A DNA stretch of 10,762 bases from an uncultured Prevotellaceae bacterium. GTDB taxonomy: Bacteria > Bacteroidota > Bacteroidia > Bacteroidales > Bacteroidaceae. Below the pieces are notes generated by a model. That model worked only from the letters and a program-made list of their open reading frames with translations. It was not told the origin of the DNA and did not search any database. The stretch spans positions 1 to 10,762 of the forward strand of contig CALYTD010000013.1 in assembly GCA_945486445.1 (NCBI GenBank), written 5' to 3'. Below are positions 1 through 6,210 of this stretch, in pieces (within the stretch, counting starts at the first letter, position 1; each line of letters opens with the position of its first letter). The translations under genes were made by a program, and so were the position numbers.

Positions 1-93
1 CTTGTGCATCCCGGTCAGGCCCATGAATGCCTTGACGATAGTGTTGTAGACATGGTCTATGGCCTGGTCCTGTCCGATGACCCCCAAAGCATT
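1..93 (-). pseudogene. Clp/Hsp100-like AAA+ ATPase, short internal fragment cut by the window edge
   Basis: Thirty-one codons are open from 93 down to the left edge, and the gene continues outside the window. The peptide contains VIGQDQAIDHVYNTIVKAF followed by MGLTGMHK. This matches the segment just before Walker A in Clp/ClpB second-domain and ClpX-type AAA+ modules (pattern VIGQ-x-x-A-hydrophobic, then a helix ending in a GL pair). An in-frame stop (94-96) lies directly upstream and there is no good start codon except a weak TTG at 87, so the usual N-terminal part is missing. The frame is +1 relative to the nuclease gene that runs into it, and dropping one base of the G run at 81-85 would fuse the two. 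The fragment is about 54% GC, against roughly 38% in the adjoining nuclease gene. It could be a truncated gene, a frameshifted fusion or a contig chimera. The AAA+ assignment is fairly secure; calling it broken is inference. Confidence 0.55.
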
Positions 94-583
94 TTACTTC
101 ATCAGGATGTTGTAACTTTACTTTCTCTACTTTATTTTCCCATTTGCACCAATAAGTAGCATCTGCCATTATACACAGTTTAGGGGAAGATAGCGCTAAT
201 TCTATCCAACTGAAGGATTCCTGCTTCTTGTGATGTATATTATTGTCTTCAAGTTTCTGAGCATTATACTTTATCAATTCAAAGTATTCCAGAAGTTGAG
301 ATTCTGCATCCCTTGGTGTGTCAGAGTTGCCTGAAAATTTGAGTTCGCACAGATAGAGCTGTCCGTCATTATCTTTGCCGATAAGGTCAACACACTTTCG
401 ACGGCTATTGTCTGTAAATTCAATGGGTAACTCGATGTCAAGCCATTTTACTTCTTTTCCATCAAGAAGGGATGTGCCCTGCATAAGTAAAGCTCTCTGA
501 AGTGCTTTCTCATTTGTATCTTTTATATTCGTTGATACATATCCAGGAGTGGAAAGCTTTTTTGTTGGTTGATTCGTACTCAT
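1..583 (-). CDS. PD-(D/E)XK nuclease-like protein, 3' end unresolved
   Basis: The frame opens at ATG 583 and has no stop before the left edge (194 codons), but beyond residue about 167 (base 85) it reads out-of-frame AAA+ sequence, so the genuine protein probably covers 86-583. The PD-(D/E)XK core is visible: E25 in an N-terminal helix (NEKALQRAL), D66 in CVDLIG, the E80-x-K82 pair in LCELKF, and Q96-L-L-E-Y100, a QxxxY motif as in RecB/AddB/Cas4-type nucleases. By family knowledge such proteins cut or bind DNA with Mg2+; no specific function can be assigned here. There is no signal peptide or membrane segment, so it is presumably cytoplasmic. The start lies 17 bases after the stop of a broken upstream frame and has no Shine-Dalgarno sequence. 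Base composition is about 38% GC, well below the housekeeping genes, which suggests horizontal acquisition. A defence or mobile-element role is possible but unproven. Confidence 0.65.
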   Translation of the reverse strand, partial: MSTNQPTKKLSTPGYVSTNIKDTNEKALQRALLMQGTSLLDGKEVKWLDIELPIEFTDNSRRKCVDLIGKDNDGQLYLCELKFSGNSDTPRDAESQLLEYFELIKYNAQKLEDNNIHHKKQESFSWIELALSSPKLCIMADATYWCKWENKVEKVKLQHPDEVKCFGGHRTGPGHRPCLQHYRQGIHGPDRDAQ

Positions 584-600
584 ATTGATAAAAGAAATTG

Positions 601-798
601 TTAATCAAAGAAATATCTTTTACAGAATTCTGCGTAATGCTTGCTTGACTTGATGTCATCCAGCATGTCATTGTAATGGAGTGTTTGGAACTCCATGTTA
701 TTCCATCCTATATTGGTTATAAATGAATTGAAGATTTCCTGACATTTTTTCGCTTCGGCTTGTAGTTGTTCAATCCCGGCGTTCCTTAATAAAAACTT
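601..798 (-). pseudogene. broken open frame upstream of the nuclease gene, family not recognised
   Basis: A 65-codon frame runs from just after a TGA (799-801) to TAA at 601-603, with no start codon near its beginning; the first ATG would leave only 31 residues. The end reads like real protein (DDIKSSKHYAEFCKRYFFD) rather than noise. A second frame enters from the right (838 to the TGA at 770-772) and reads WNVKVFIKERRD. Removing one base of the GGG run at 775-777 (minus-strand sense) would join it to the lower frame as VKVFIKERRIEQLQAEAKKC. This looks like the 3' remnant of a larger gene that has lost its 5' part next to the ABC transporter gene. The stretch is about 35% GC and lies 17 bases before the nuclease start, so the two may once have been an operon. 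I do not recognise the family. A short genuine gene using a rare start cannot be excluded. Confidence 0.4.
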
Positions 799-827
799 TC
801 ACATTCCAACCTATACAATCGAAGACT

Positions 828-2462
828 TTATGCCTTTCTCAAATTTAAGGATGCAGAACAATACTTCAATACTGCTGGACGATGAGTTATAAAGATAACG
901 GTATGAGAGGCATCTGCAAGAAGATTACGGAGCAGATGCTGTTCCGTCTGTGGGTCGAGGGCGCTGGTGGCTTCGTCAAGAATCATTAATGGGCATTGGC
1001 GTAACAGCGCGCGTGCTATGCATACTCGCTGTGCTTGTCCCTCACTCATTCCTCCTCCCTGTTCTGAGAATTCTGTATCGAGCCCGTTTGGTAGTTCTTT
1101 TACGAAATCGGCGCATGCTGTTTCGAGTGCCTGATACATCTGTTCGTCTGTGGCATTGGTGTCACCAAGTAGCAGGTTATCGCGTATTGTACCGCTGAGC
1201 ATGGTGTTTCCCTGTGGTACATATATGATATTACACCTTGTTTGTGGTGTTGCTTCTATTTTTTTCTCCTTATTATATATATATATGTGTCCGCTGTCTG
1301 GTTGAACAAGTGATAATATCATGCGCAAGAGTGTTGTCTTCCCTGCTCCTGTCTCGCCTATTATGGCGGTGCATGTGCCTGGTTTGAAGTCGTATGTGAG
1401 GTTGTTTATGACAGGATGTTGTGGGTCATCGCTATATGCATAGGTCACATTGTTTATCATCACACCGCATGGTGCTTTGATTTTCATGGGTTCTCCTTGT
1501 TCCTCCTGAGGTACATTCTCCAGCGTCATCAGTCTTTCTGCTGCTGTCAGCACCTGCACAAACTGCGGTGCCAGTTTGGCAATGTCTCTTGCTGGGTTCT
1601 GTATTTTGTTTACAAGTTGTAGGAATGCTGTCATTCCGCCGTATGTGAGAGCTCCTGCTGACATACGTATTGCGCTCCAAGCGAATGCAAGCAGATATCC
1701 GCAGGCGAAGCCTGTGTTGACCATAAGGTTGGAGAATAGGGAGAATTTCGTTTTTTTCACCACCTTGCGTTGCAGTTCCCGCTGCTGTCCGTCCAGCTTG
1801 CCTACCACGGTATCTTCTCCTTCCAGTGTTTTTACTAGCAAGCGATTCTGCACTGATTCCTGCATGGTGCTTTGTACTATGCTGTCAGATCTGCGTACAT
1901 CCATTGCCAGTTTCCTCATTTTCTTGACGTAGAACTTGCTTAGTATGAGGAATATCGGGAATATCACTACCACGAGTATTGCCAGCGTGTGGTCCATGCT
2001 GAACAGGTAACAGAACGCTCCTACGAACAATGCCACTACTGATAGTGCGTTGGGTAGTGTCTCTGCCACGAAGTTCACCACGCTTGTCACGTCCTGTTCC
2101 AAACGGTTTAGCACGTCACCTGTGTGCATTGCTTCTCTGCCTTGCCATTCCGAGCGCAGTATTCTGCTCAACAGTTTCTGGCGCATACGGTTCTGCGCCC
2201 TGATACCGAGTATGTTACGCACCCATACTGACGCCATTGCGAGTGCGAAGTTGCCTAACACTAACAGTGCCATAATCGCTACTGCCAGTATCAGGTCACC
2301 CTCCCTGCTATGTGCTGCTATATCCACTGCCCTTTGTACTGCCCATACGGAGGCAAGGCTCACCGCCACTTCCAACAGTCCGATGGCGGTGTTGAGAATG
2401 GTTTGCAGGCGATTGTCGCGTGACGACTGCCAAAGCCAGAGTATTATTGTCCTTATGGGCAC
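828..2462 (-). CDS. ABC transporter, fused permease and ATP-binding half-transporter
   Basis: This 544-residue protein has the usual length and order of a type IV (MsbA/LmrA-like) exporter half. An N-terminal membrane domain has hydrophobic segments at about 22-44, 57-80, 133-176 and 243-265. The nucleotide-binding domain starts near 333: Walker A GETGAGKTT (369-377), Q-loop glutamine 417 in YVPQGN, signature MSEGQAQRV (472-480; the MSEGQ form replaces canonical LSGGQ), Walker B LMILDEATSALD (492-503) and the H-loop histidine 527 in ITHR. It should sit in the inner membrane and work as a dimer, driving efflux of lipid, peptide or drug. No partner half-transporter is adjacent, so a homodimer is likely. 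The substrate cannot be read from sequence. It follows nadK after 106 bases with no terminator or clear promoter between, so co-transcription is possible. An (AT)n run encodes the IYIY stretch at 393-396. The family assignment is secure. Confidence 0.95.
   Translation of the reverse strand: MPIRTIILWLWQSSRDNRLQTILNTAIGLLEVAVSLASVWAVQRAVDIAAHSREGDLILAVAIMALLVLGNFALAMASVWVRNILGIRAQNRMRQKLLSRILRSEWQGREAMHTGDVLNRLEQDVTSVVNFVAETLPNALSVVALFVGAFCYLFSMDHTLAILVVVIFPIFLILSKFYVKKMRKLAMDVRRSDSIVQSTMQESVQNRLLVKTLEGEDTVVGKLDGQQRELQRKVVKKTKFSLFSNLMVNTGFACGYLLAFAWSAIRMSAGALTYGGMTAFLQLVNKIQNPARDIAKLAPQFVQVLTAAERLMTLENVPQEEQGEPMKIKAPCGVMINNVTYAYSDDPQHPVINNLTYDFKPGTCTAIIGETGAGKTTLLRMILSLVQPDSGHIYIYNKEKKIEATPQTRCNIIYVPQGNTMLSGTIRDNLLLGDTNATDEQMYQALETACADFVKELPNGLDTEFSEQGGGMSEGQAQRVCIARALLRQCPLMILDEATSALDPQTEQHLLRNLLADASHTVIFITHRPAVLKYCSASLNLRKA
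1274..1286. repeat. (TA)6.5 dinucleotide microsatellite inside the ABC transporter gene
   Basis: Thirteen bases of uninterrupted alternating T and A, followed by GTGT. They encode Ile-Tyr-Ile-Tyr between Walker A and the Q-loop of the nucleotide-binding domain. A slip of one unit would shift the frame before the signature and Walker B motifs. Confidence 0.8.
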
Positions 2463-2568
2463 GGTGTCAGGTGGGTGTGGGCTTATGGTTATTGGTTGCT
2501 GGTTATCTTTTCTTTACGGTGTTGTCAGCCTGCTATGGGGTGCTTACGTCTGGCAGTATCATGGTTTT
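2463..2568. other. nadK-ABC transporter spacer with three 7-nt GGTT repeats
   Basis: The spacer holds no gene. On the plus strand 2486-2506 reads as three tandem heptads, TGGTTAT TGGTTGC TGGTTAT. The same 7-nt GGTT periodicity appears in the arm of the large hairpin at 4473-4498. I see no TAnnTTTG promoter box and no hairpin followed by a T run here. Confidence 0.5.
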
Positions 2569-3456
2569 TCAGCGTTGGTCCACGCCCCACATCATCTTTT
2601 CCCGCAACGTGGTGAAGTAGCGTCTTTCTGTGAATCTCACTATGCATGCGCTGTATGGAGCCTTGGATATGCGCACCACCGTACCGTCATTTAGGCTCAT
2701 GCTCCTGCCATCTACTGCTGCGAGGAAGTTGTGGCTACGGCTTTCCACCTTCATTGTTATAACGCTGTTGTCTGGCACTACTATCGGTCTGGCCGTCAGG
2801 CTGTGTGGTGCTACGGGTGTAAGGCACAGTGTTGCCGTGTCAGGTGTTATCACCGGTCCGCCGTTAGAGAGGCTGTAAGCCGTGGAACCCGTTGGTGTGG
2901 TTACTATCACACCGTCTGCCTGATAGGTCATAAGGTACTCGTTGTTGATGCTGGTGCGTATGGAAATCATCGAGGCGTTATCCCTTTTCAGCAGTGCTAT
3001 GTCGTTGAGGGCGTATGGCGAGCCTGTCACTTCCCCACCCTCCTCTGTCTCTATCTTTATCACTGAATGGTCATGCAACTGGTAGTCACCTCTGTACAGT
3101 GCGTCAAAGGCCGTCTCTATCTCTGACGGATTGACCGCTGCAAGGAATCCCAGTCGGCCTATGTTCACACCGACGATAGGTATTCTCTTTGCCCCTATGC
3201 GTGCTGCAGTCTCCAGCAGGGTACCGTCTCCGCCCATGGAGATGGCGAAATCGGCTTCAAAGTCATCGCCCTCAAATACTCTGGTAACACTGATGTCCAT
3301 GTGCTGGCCATGTGTAATGAACTCATAGAAGGGTTTGTCCATTAGTATCTCTGCCTTTTTTTGCTGCAATAAGGCTATGATTTTGTAAACGGCTTGTGAC
3401 TTCTTTGCCTGATACTCATTGCCGAAGAAGGCGAAGCGCAATATTTCCTTTTTCAT
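2569..3456 (-). CDS. nadK: NAD kinase (ATP-dependent phosphorylation of NAD to NADP)
   Basis: The enzyme transfers a phosphate to the 2'-hydroxyl of NAD and is the usual cellular source of NADP; it is cytoplasmic. At 295 residues it has the normal bacterial length. Family motifs are in order: the start FAFFGNEYQ, the catalytic GGDGT at 75-79, NIGRLGF at 98-104, ALND at 149-152 (NAD-binding Asn-Asp), and the glycine- and threonine-rich segment from DGVIVTTPTGSTAY (181-194) to NGGP (198-201). The start at 3456 (MKKEILRF) is chosen because the first beta strand follows directly. Its own promoter lies at 3523-3554, giving a leader of about 60 bases with a G+C-rich hairpin (3477-3509). The ABC transporter gene follows in the same direction. 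The call is secure. Confidence 0.97.
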   Translation of the reverse strand: MKKEILRFAFFGNEYQAKKSQAVYKIIALLQQKKAEILMDKPFYEFITHGQHMDISVTRVFEGDDFEADFAISMGGDGTLLETAARIGAKRIPIVGVNIGRLGFLAAVNPSEIETAFDALYRGDYQLHDHSVIKIETEEGGEVTGSPYALNDIALLKRDNASMISIRTSINNEYLMTYQADGVIVTTPTGSTAYSLSNGGPVITPDTATLCLTPVAPHSLTARPIVVPDNSVITMKVESRSHNFLAAVDGRSMSLNDGTVVRISKAPYSACIVRFTERRYFTTLREKMMWGVDQR

Positions 3457-3476
3457 CTTTTGTTAAGTTATATATG

Positions 3477-3509
3477 ACGGGGAACGTACCGTCCAAGCGT
3501 TGCCCCCGT
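3477..3509 (-). promoter_or_regulatory. hairpin in the nadK 5' leader
   Basis: Arms ACGGGG-AACG (3477-3486) and CGTT-GC-CCCCGT (3498-3509) pair over 10 bp with a two-base bulge around an 11-base loop. The hairpin lies between the predicted nadK promoter and its ATG at 3456. On the plus strand it is followed by a short T-rich stretch, but no plus-strand gene ends here, so a leader role is preferred. No riboswitch class is recognised. Confidence 0.4.
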
Positions 3510-3522
3510 TTTGTTCACAATG

Positions 3523-3554
3523 CAAATTTACATTAATTCCCTCAAACTGGCAAA
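3523..3554 (-). promoter_or_regulatory. Bacteroidetes-type sigma-ABfr promoter of nadK
   Basis: On the minus strand the sequence is TTTG (3551-3554), a 20-base spacer, then TAAATTTG (3523-3530). This fits the Bacteroides consensus TTTG-N19-21-TAnnTTTG exactly. Transcription would start near 3517-3520, about 60 bases before the nadK start codon. It is the best-matching promoter in the window. Confidence 0.75.
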
Positions 3555-3720
3555 TAAAAGGTGCATTTATTTTCTGCTTTCTCCTCTACGGACTGTTTGT
3601 TTTCCCGTCGCAAGGTGTTTTGTGCAAGGTGCTATCGCTATGTCCTGCCACGACAAGAGGGATATGAACTGATAGTAAAAGGGTGCTGATTACGGTGGCA
3701 TTGCGGTGATACCCCTCTGC
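3555..3720. other. nadK-sprT spacer; 10-bp inverted repeat just after the SprT-like gene
   Basis: No gene is seen. AGAGGGATAT (3656-3665) and ATACCCCTCT (3709-3718) can pair over 10 bp with one G-U in the minus-strand RNA, starting three bases after the SprT-like stop codon. The loop is 43 bases and no T run follows, so it is not a standard terminator. A direct repeat GCAAGGTG occurs at 3610-3617 and 3624-3631. Confidence 0.3.
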
Positions 3721-4404
3721 CTACATCATGTGAAGGCTTCGCCCGTCACACTTTATAACGTTACCATCATGCAGGTATGTTTCCAGAATCTCACGGTCTA
3801 TATAGTGTATTGTCAGTGTGCTGGAATTGGGATAACGTTCAAAAAATGCATTGTTACTCATGTAAAGTGCTACGGAGTGTACGCCATCCGCCCTCCCTAC
3901 CTTATGATAATAGTTGAGTATGCGTTCTCCTATGCGTGGCAACACCTTGAAACCAGTGCGCCCGTCGGTGAACTTCACAACGGCAATGACGTGATACCGT
4001 CCCCTCCCCTCATACAGACGGTCACGCTGTTCGGGGGTAGAACGGTGTGAAACAGTCACATTCCTGCCGAATTTGGCATTGATATTGTTCATCAACCGAC
4101 GAAAGACCTTGCCGTGGCTGGAGGTGTCGGGGATATTCTCCAGCGCAATGCAGTAGTGTATCATCTCGTGTATTATGATGTCCTCCAATTCTCTCTCCGG
4201 GAGATCGAAGCGTGTACTGATGCGCAGGCGGAAGTCATAATGCTCCATACCGCCAAATATCGTGCGGCGTTTTCTATACTGGCACAAGCCGACAAAGCGC
4301 GTTGCCTTGCTCAACTCCACACGGATTGGCAGTAGTCTGCCGTCAAACAACATACGGTTAAACTCGTCAAACTTCTGCTGTATGTAGGGTATCGTAGCGC
4401 GCAT
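3721..4404 (-). CDS. SprT-like zinc metallopeptidase domain protein
   Basis: A 227-residue cytoplasmic protein with an N-terminal SprT-like domain (about 5-115). It opens with a helix and the FDGRLLPIRVEL strand typical of the family. The zinc-binding motif HEMIHYC is at 79-85 (H79, catalytic E80, H83) and the third ligand is probably H97 in SSHGKVF. SprT/Spartan proteins are thought to cleave DNA-bound proteins; whether this member does so is inference. The usual C-terminal zinc ribbon (CxxC pairs) is absent. Residues 130-227 instead form an unrecognised segment with two possible repeats rich in aromatic and basic residues (GRYHVIAVVKFTDGRTGFKV and later). The gene stands between the big hairpin at 4473-4551 and the nadK promoter, so it is probably transcribed alone; no promoter box is visible upstream. 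The start at 4404 places the first helix immediately and is accepted. Confidence 0.85.
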   Translation of the reverse strand: MRATIPYIQQKFDEFNRMLFDGRLLPIRVELSKATRFVGLCQYRKRRTIFGGMEHYDFRLRISTRFDLPERELEDIIIHEMIHYCIALENIPDTSSHGKVFRRLMNNINAKFGRNVTVSHRSTPEQRDRLYEGRGRYHVIAVVKFTDGRTGFKVLPRIGERILNYYHKVGRADGVHSVALYMSNNAFFERYPNSSTLTIHYIDREILETYLHDGNVIKCDGRSLHMM

Positions 4405-4472
4405 TATGCCTTTTAGAAATGGGATTGGAGGTTAAGGGGTGTTGGGATGGGGGTTATTAGCCGATAAAAAAG
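4405..4472. other. GGTT/GGG-rich spacer upstream of the SprT-like gene
   Basis: This short stretch is purine-rich on the plus strand, with AGGTTAA near 4428 and GGGGTTAT near 4450. It supplies the T run of the terminator for the upstream lipoprotein operon at its right edge (A6 at 4466-4471 on the plus strand). I see no TAnnTTTG promoter box for the SprT-like gene. Confidence 0.35.
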
Positions 4473-4551
4473 AGGTTGCGGGTTACAGGTTTAAGGCCTT
4501 TCGGATTGGAATCCGTGAGCATAATGGCCTTAAACCTACAACCCGCAACCT
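4466..4551 (-). terminator. large hairpin terminator after the coiled-coil lipoprotein gene
   Basis: The arms 4473-4498 and 4526-4551 are inverted repeats of 26 bases with only two adjacent mismatches. A second small hairpin (CGGATT-GG-AATCCG, 4502-4515) sits in the loop. In the minus-strand RNA the structure starts 31 bases after the stop codon of the lipoprotein gene and is followed by C and six T (plus-strand A at 4466-4471), the arrangement of a factor-independent terminator. It is much longer than usual, and its outer arm carries 7-nt GGTT periodicity (AGGTTGC GGGTTAC AGGTTTA), so it may derive from a repeat element. Confidence 0.8.
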
Positions 4552-4582
4552 GCTCTATAACTCGCCTCTGTACTGAGAAGCG

Positions 4583-5434
4583 TTATTTAACAAGGACCAC
4601 AAGGTACTTGCTTGTGCTCCAGAACTGCTGTGGATTGGTTATGCGCAGCACGTACTGCTTCTGTGCATCGGGCTGCAAGGTGTAACTGCCAGCAGGGTGC
4701 GATGTCAGCATACGAGCGTCCTTGGAGTATAGTTTTATCTCCTTGTCAACGCGTATGTCTATCTTTGTAAAATAATTCTTGTTGAAGTTGGACTGCAACA
4801 CCTTGCCCTTTTGGTAAATATTCTGTTCCTGTAACTCCTTCTTCGTACCGAACACGTACCATGCACTGTTGAGCTGCATATCCTGATTGCTTATCGTCTC
4901 CGTCTTCCTCGCTGTCTCCTCACGCAACTGACTGACGTCACTGTTGAGGGAATTAACGGTATTGTCAAGTTCTGCTATGCGTATATCCTTCTCTTGAAGT
5001 TCCTCACGCAACTGCTGAAGTTCGTTATTCTTATTCTCAAGTTCCTTGACAAAGTTGTTTATTGTGCGACGCAACTCCTCGGAACGAGTGCTTCCCTCAC
5101 GTACCTGTTGCTGCAAACGTGCTATAAGTTCGCGGTTATGCTGCATACGTTGCTGTATGCTACGTATGCTCTCACGTATCTGTTCAGACTTGTTTGTGCC
5201 CTCTCCGTCCTTGATAATATTGACCTTCTTCTCCGCCGCCTCTATGAGTCTGAAGCCCTCCTGTATCTCGTTGAAGGTGGACATAACATCGTTTAACTCA
5301 TTATCTTTTTGGTCAATGATGCGCTGTAAAGAGTCTATGCGCATATCTAACGGGCTTACTTCACCCGTGTTTTTCTTCTCCTGACAGGCCATCATGGTAA
5401 CGGCCGCAACGACGATGATAAGTATTTTCTTCAT
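4583..5434 (-). CDS. coiled-coil lipoprotein of unknown function
   Basis: A 283-residue predicted lipoprotein. The N-terminus has a lysine pair, a hydrophobic core and the lipobox MMAC with C17 as the lipidated residue. The next residues QEKKN are polar; in Bacteroidetes charged residues after the cysteine can mark surface export, but acidic ones are not prominent here. Residues about 28-60 and 80-190 form a long coiled coil rich in Glu, Gln, Arg and Leu heptads. Residues 193-283 look like a compact beta-rich domain (AWYVFGTKKELQEQ, NYFTKIDIRVDKEIKLYSK, ending in KYLVVLVK); I believe this C-terminal arrangement recurs in Bacteroidales but cannot name its function. It is the last gene of the envelope cluster, 12 bases after the glycine-zipper lipoprotein gene and before the large terminator. 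A periplasmic spacer or scaffold role is inference. Confidence 0.8.
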   Translation of the reverse strand: MKKILIIVVAAVTMMACQEKKNTGEVSPLDMRIDSLQRIIDQKDNELNDVMSTFNEIQEGFRLIEAAEKKVNIIKDGEGTNKSEQIRESIRSIQQRMQHNRELIARLQQQVREGSTRSEELRRTINNFVKELENKNNELQQLREELQEKDIRIAELDNTVNSLNSDVSQLREETARKTETISNQDMQLNSAWYVFGTKKELQEQNIYQKGKVLQSNFNKNYFTKIDIRVDKEIKLYSKDARMLTSHPAGSYTLQPDAQKQYVLRITNPQQFWSTSKYLVVLVK

Positions 5435-5446
5435 GATTATTCTCTT

Positions 5447-6175
5447 TTAGTTCAACGGAATGTCAAAATCTACGGTATTGCTGACAACTGCCCCGCCCGT
5501 CATGACGCTGACCTGAAAGTGGGCTGTGCCTGTTTTCAGATTCTCCTGAGCACTGACATACGCGGTGTAACGTATTACCTTATGTGCATCAAGAGCCTCT
5601 ATCATGGTGGAAGGCGATACTATCAGCCGCTTATTGGCTGTTGTCTCACGAACCACCGGCACGATATTGCGCAATGTTCTGTTAGAGACGTTGCGTATAT
5701 CAAAGGCTATCTTCACCAGTTCCCCCTTGGAAATGTGCTGTGTATTGTCGCTGTTTATGAAGCGAACGTTGTCTATCACGATGTCGGTATCATACTTCAC
5801 CGCCTGCAACTGCTGCACACTGACAGACGATGGGGCCATGTTTATAACATCATCATATATCGGTTGCTCCGAACGCCCTGACGGATCGCTGTATGCTGCG
5901 TCATCAGTGTAACTGCGAACACGGTCTGACTGCTGCGAATAATATGAATTTCTCTGCTGCGCCTCTGCCGCATTACCTATCGCTGCGCCTGCCATTGCAC
6001 CAGTAGCCATACCTACCAGCGTACCGATGTCGCTGCCTCTGGGGCCACCACTGATGCCTCCTATACATGAACCTACTACTCCGCCGAGCATCGCGCCGCT
6101 GAATGCGCCGCTGCTTGCAGTACCGCAGGAACTGAGAATAATGGCTCCCACAATGAGGATTACGAGTTTCTTCAT
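5447..6175 (-). CDS. glycine-zipper lipoprotein of unknown function
   Basis: A 242-residue predicted lipoprotein with signal peptide and lipobox LSSC (C17). Residues 18-72 are a glycine- and alanine-rich membrane-inserting region with repeated small-residue spacing (GAMLGGVVGSCIGG and GTLVGMATGAMAGAAIG), the glycine-zipper pattern of the Rickettsia 17-kDa antigen and Gram-negative outer-membrane lipoproteins. Residues 73-115 are a polar Ser/Tyr/Asp linker. Residues about 118-242 read as a beta-sandwich-like domain (IVIDNVRFINSDNTQHISKG, then KIAFDIRNVSNRTLRNIVPV) that may resemble Ig or CARDB-type folds. Extra cysteine C37 lies within the zipper. It lies 35 bases after the M23 peptidase gene and 12 bases before the coiled-coil lipoprotein, so the three are probably one transcript. 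Location in the outer membrane is likely; its function is not known. Confidence 0.8.
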   Translation of the reverse strand: MKKLVILIVGAIILSSCGTASSGAFSGAMLGGVVGSCIGGISGGPRGSDIGTLVGMATGAMAGAAIGNAAEAQQRNSYYSQQSDRVRSYTDDAAYSDPSGRSEQPIYDDVINMAPSSVSVQQLQAVKYDTDIVIDNVRFINSDNTQHISKGELVKIAFDIRNVSNRTLRNIVPVVRETTANKRLIVSPSTMIEALDAHKVIRYTAYVSAQENLKTGTAHFQVSVMTGGAVVSNTVDFDIPLN

Positions 6176-6210
6176 TGCTTAAATGTTTACTATTGTCCTT
6201 GTATGTATGT

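Noticed and set aside
2050..2694. Plus-strand frame of 214 codons
   Set aside because: It is antisense to the ABC transporter and nadK genes and has a low-complexity Ser/Thr/Cys-rich composition typical of a shadow.
3610..3631. Direct repeat GCAAGGTG as a possible operator
   Set aside because: Only two short copies, 166 bases or less from any start but on the wrong side of the nadK promoter; chance occurrence is likely.
3656..3718. 10-bp inverted repeat after the SprT-like gene as a terminator
   Set aside because: The 43-base loop and absence of a T run do not fit an intrinsic terminator, so it is noted only as spacer content.
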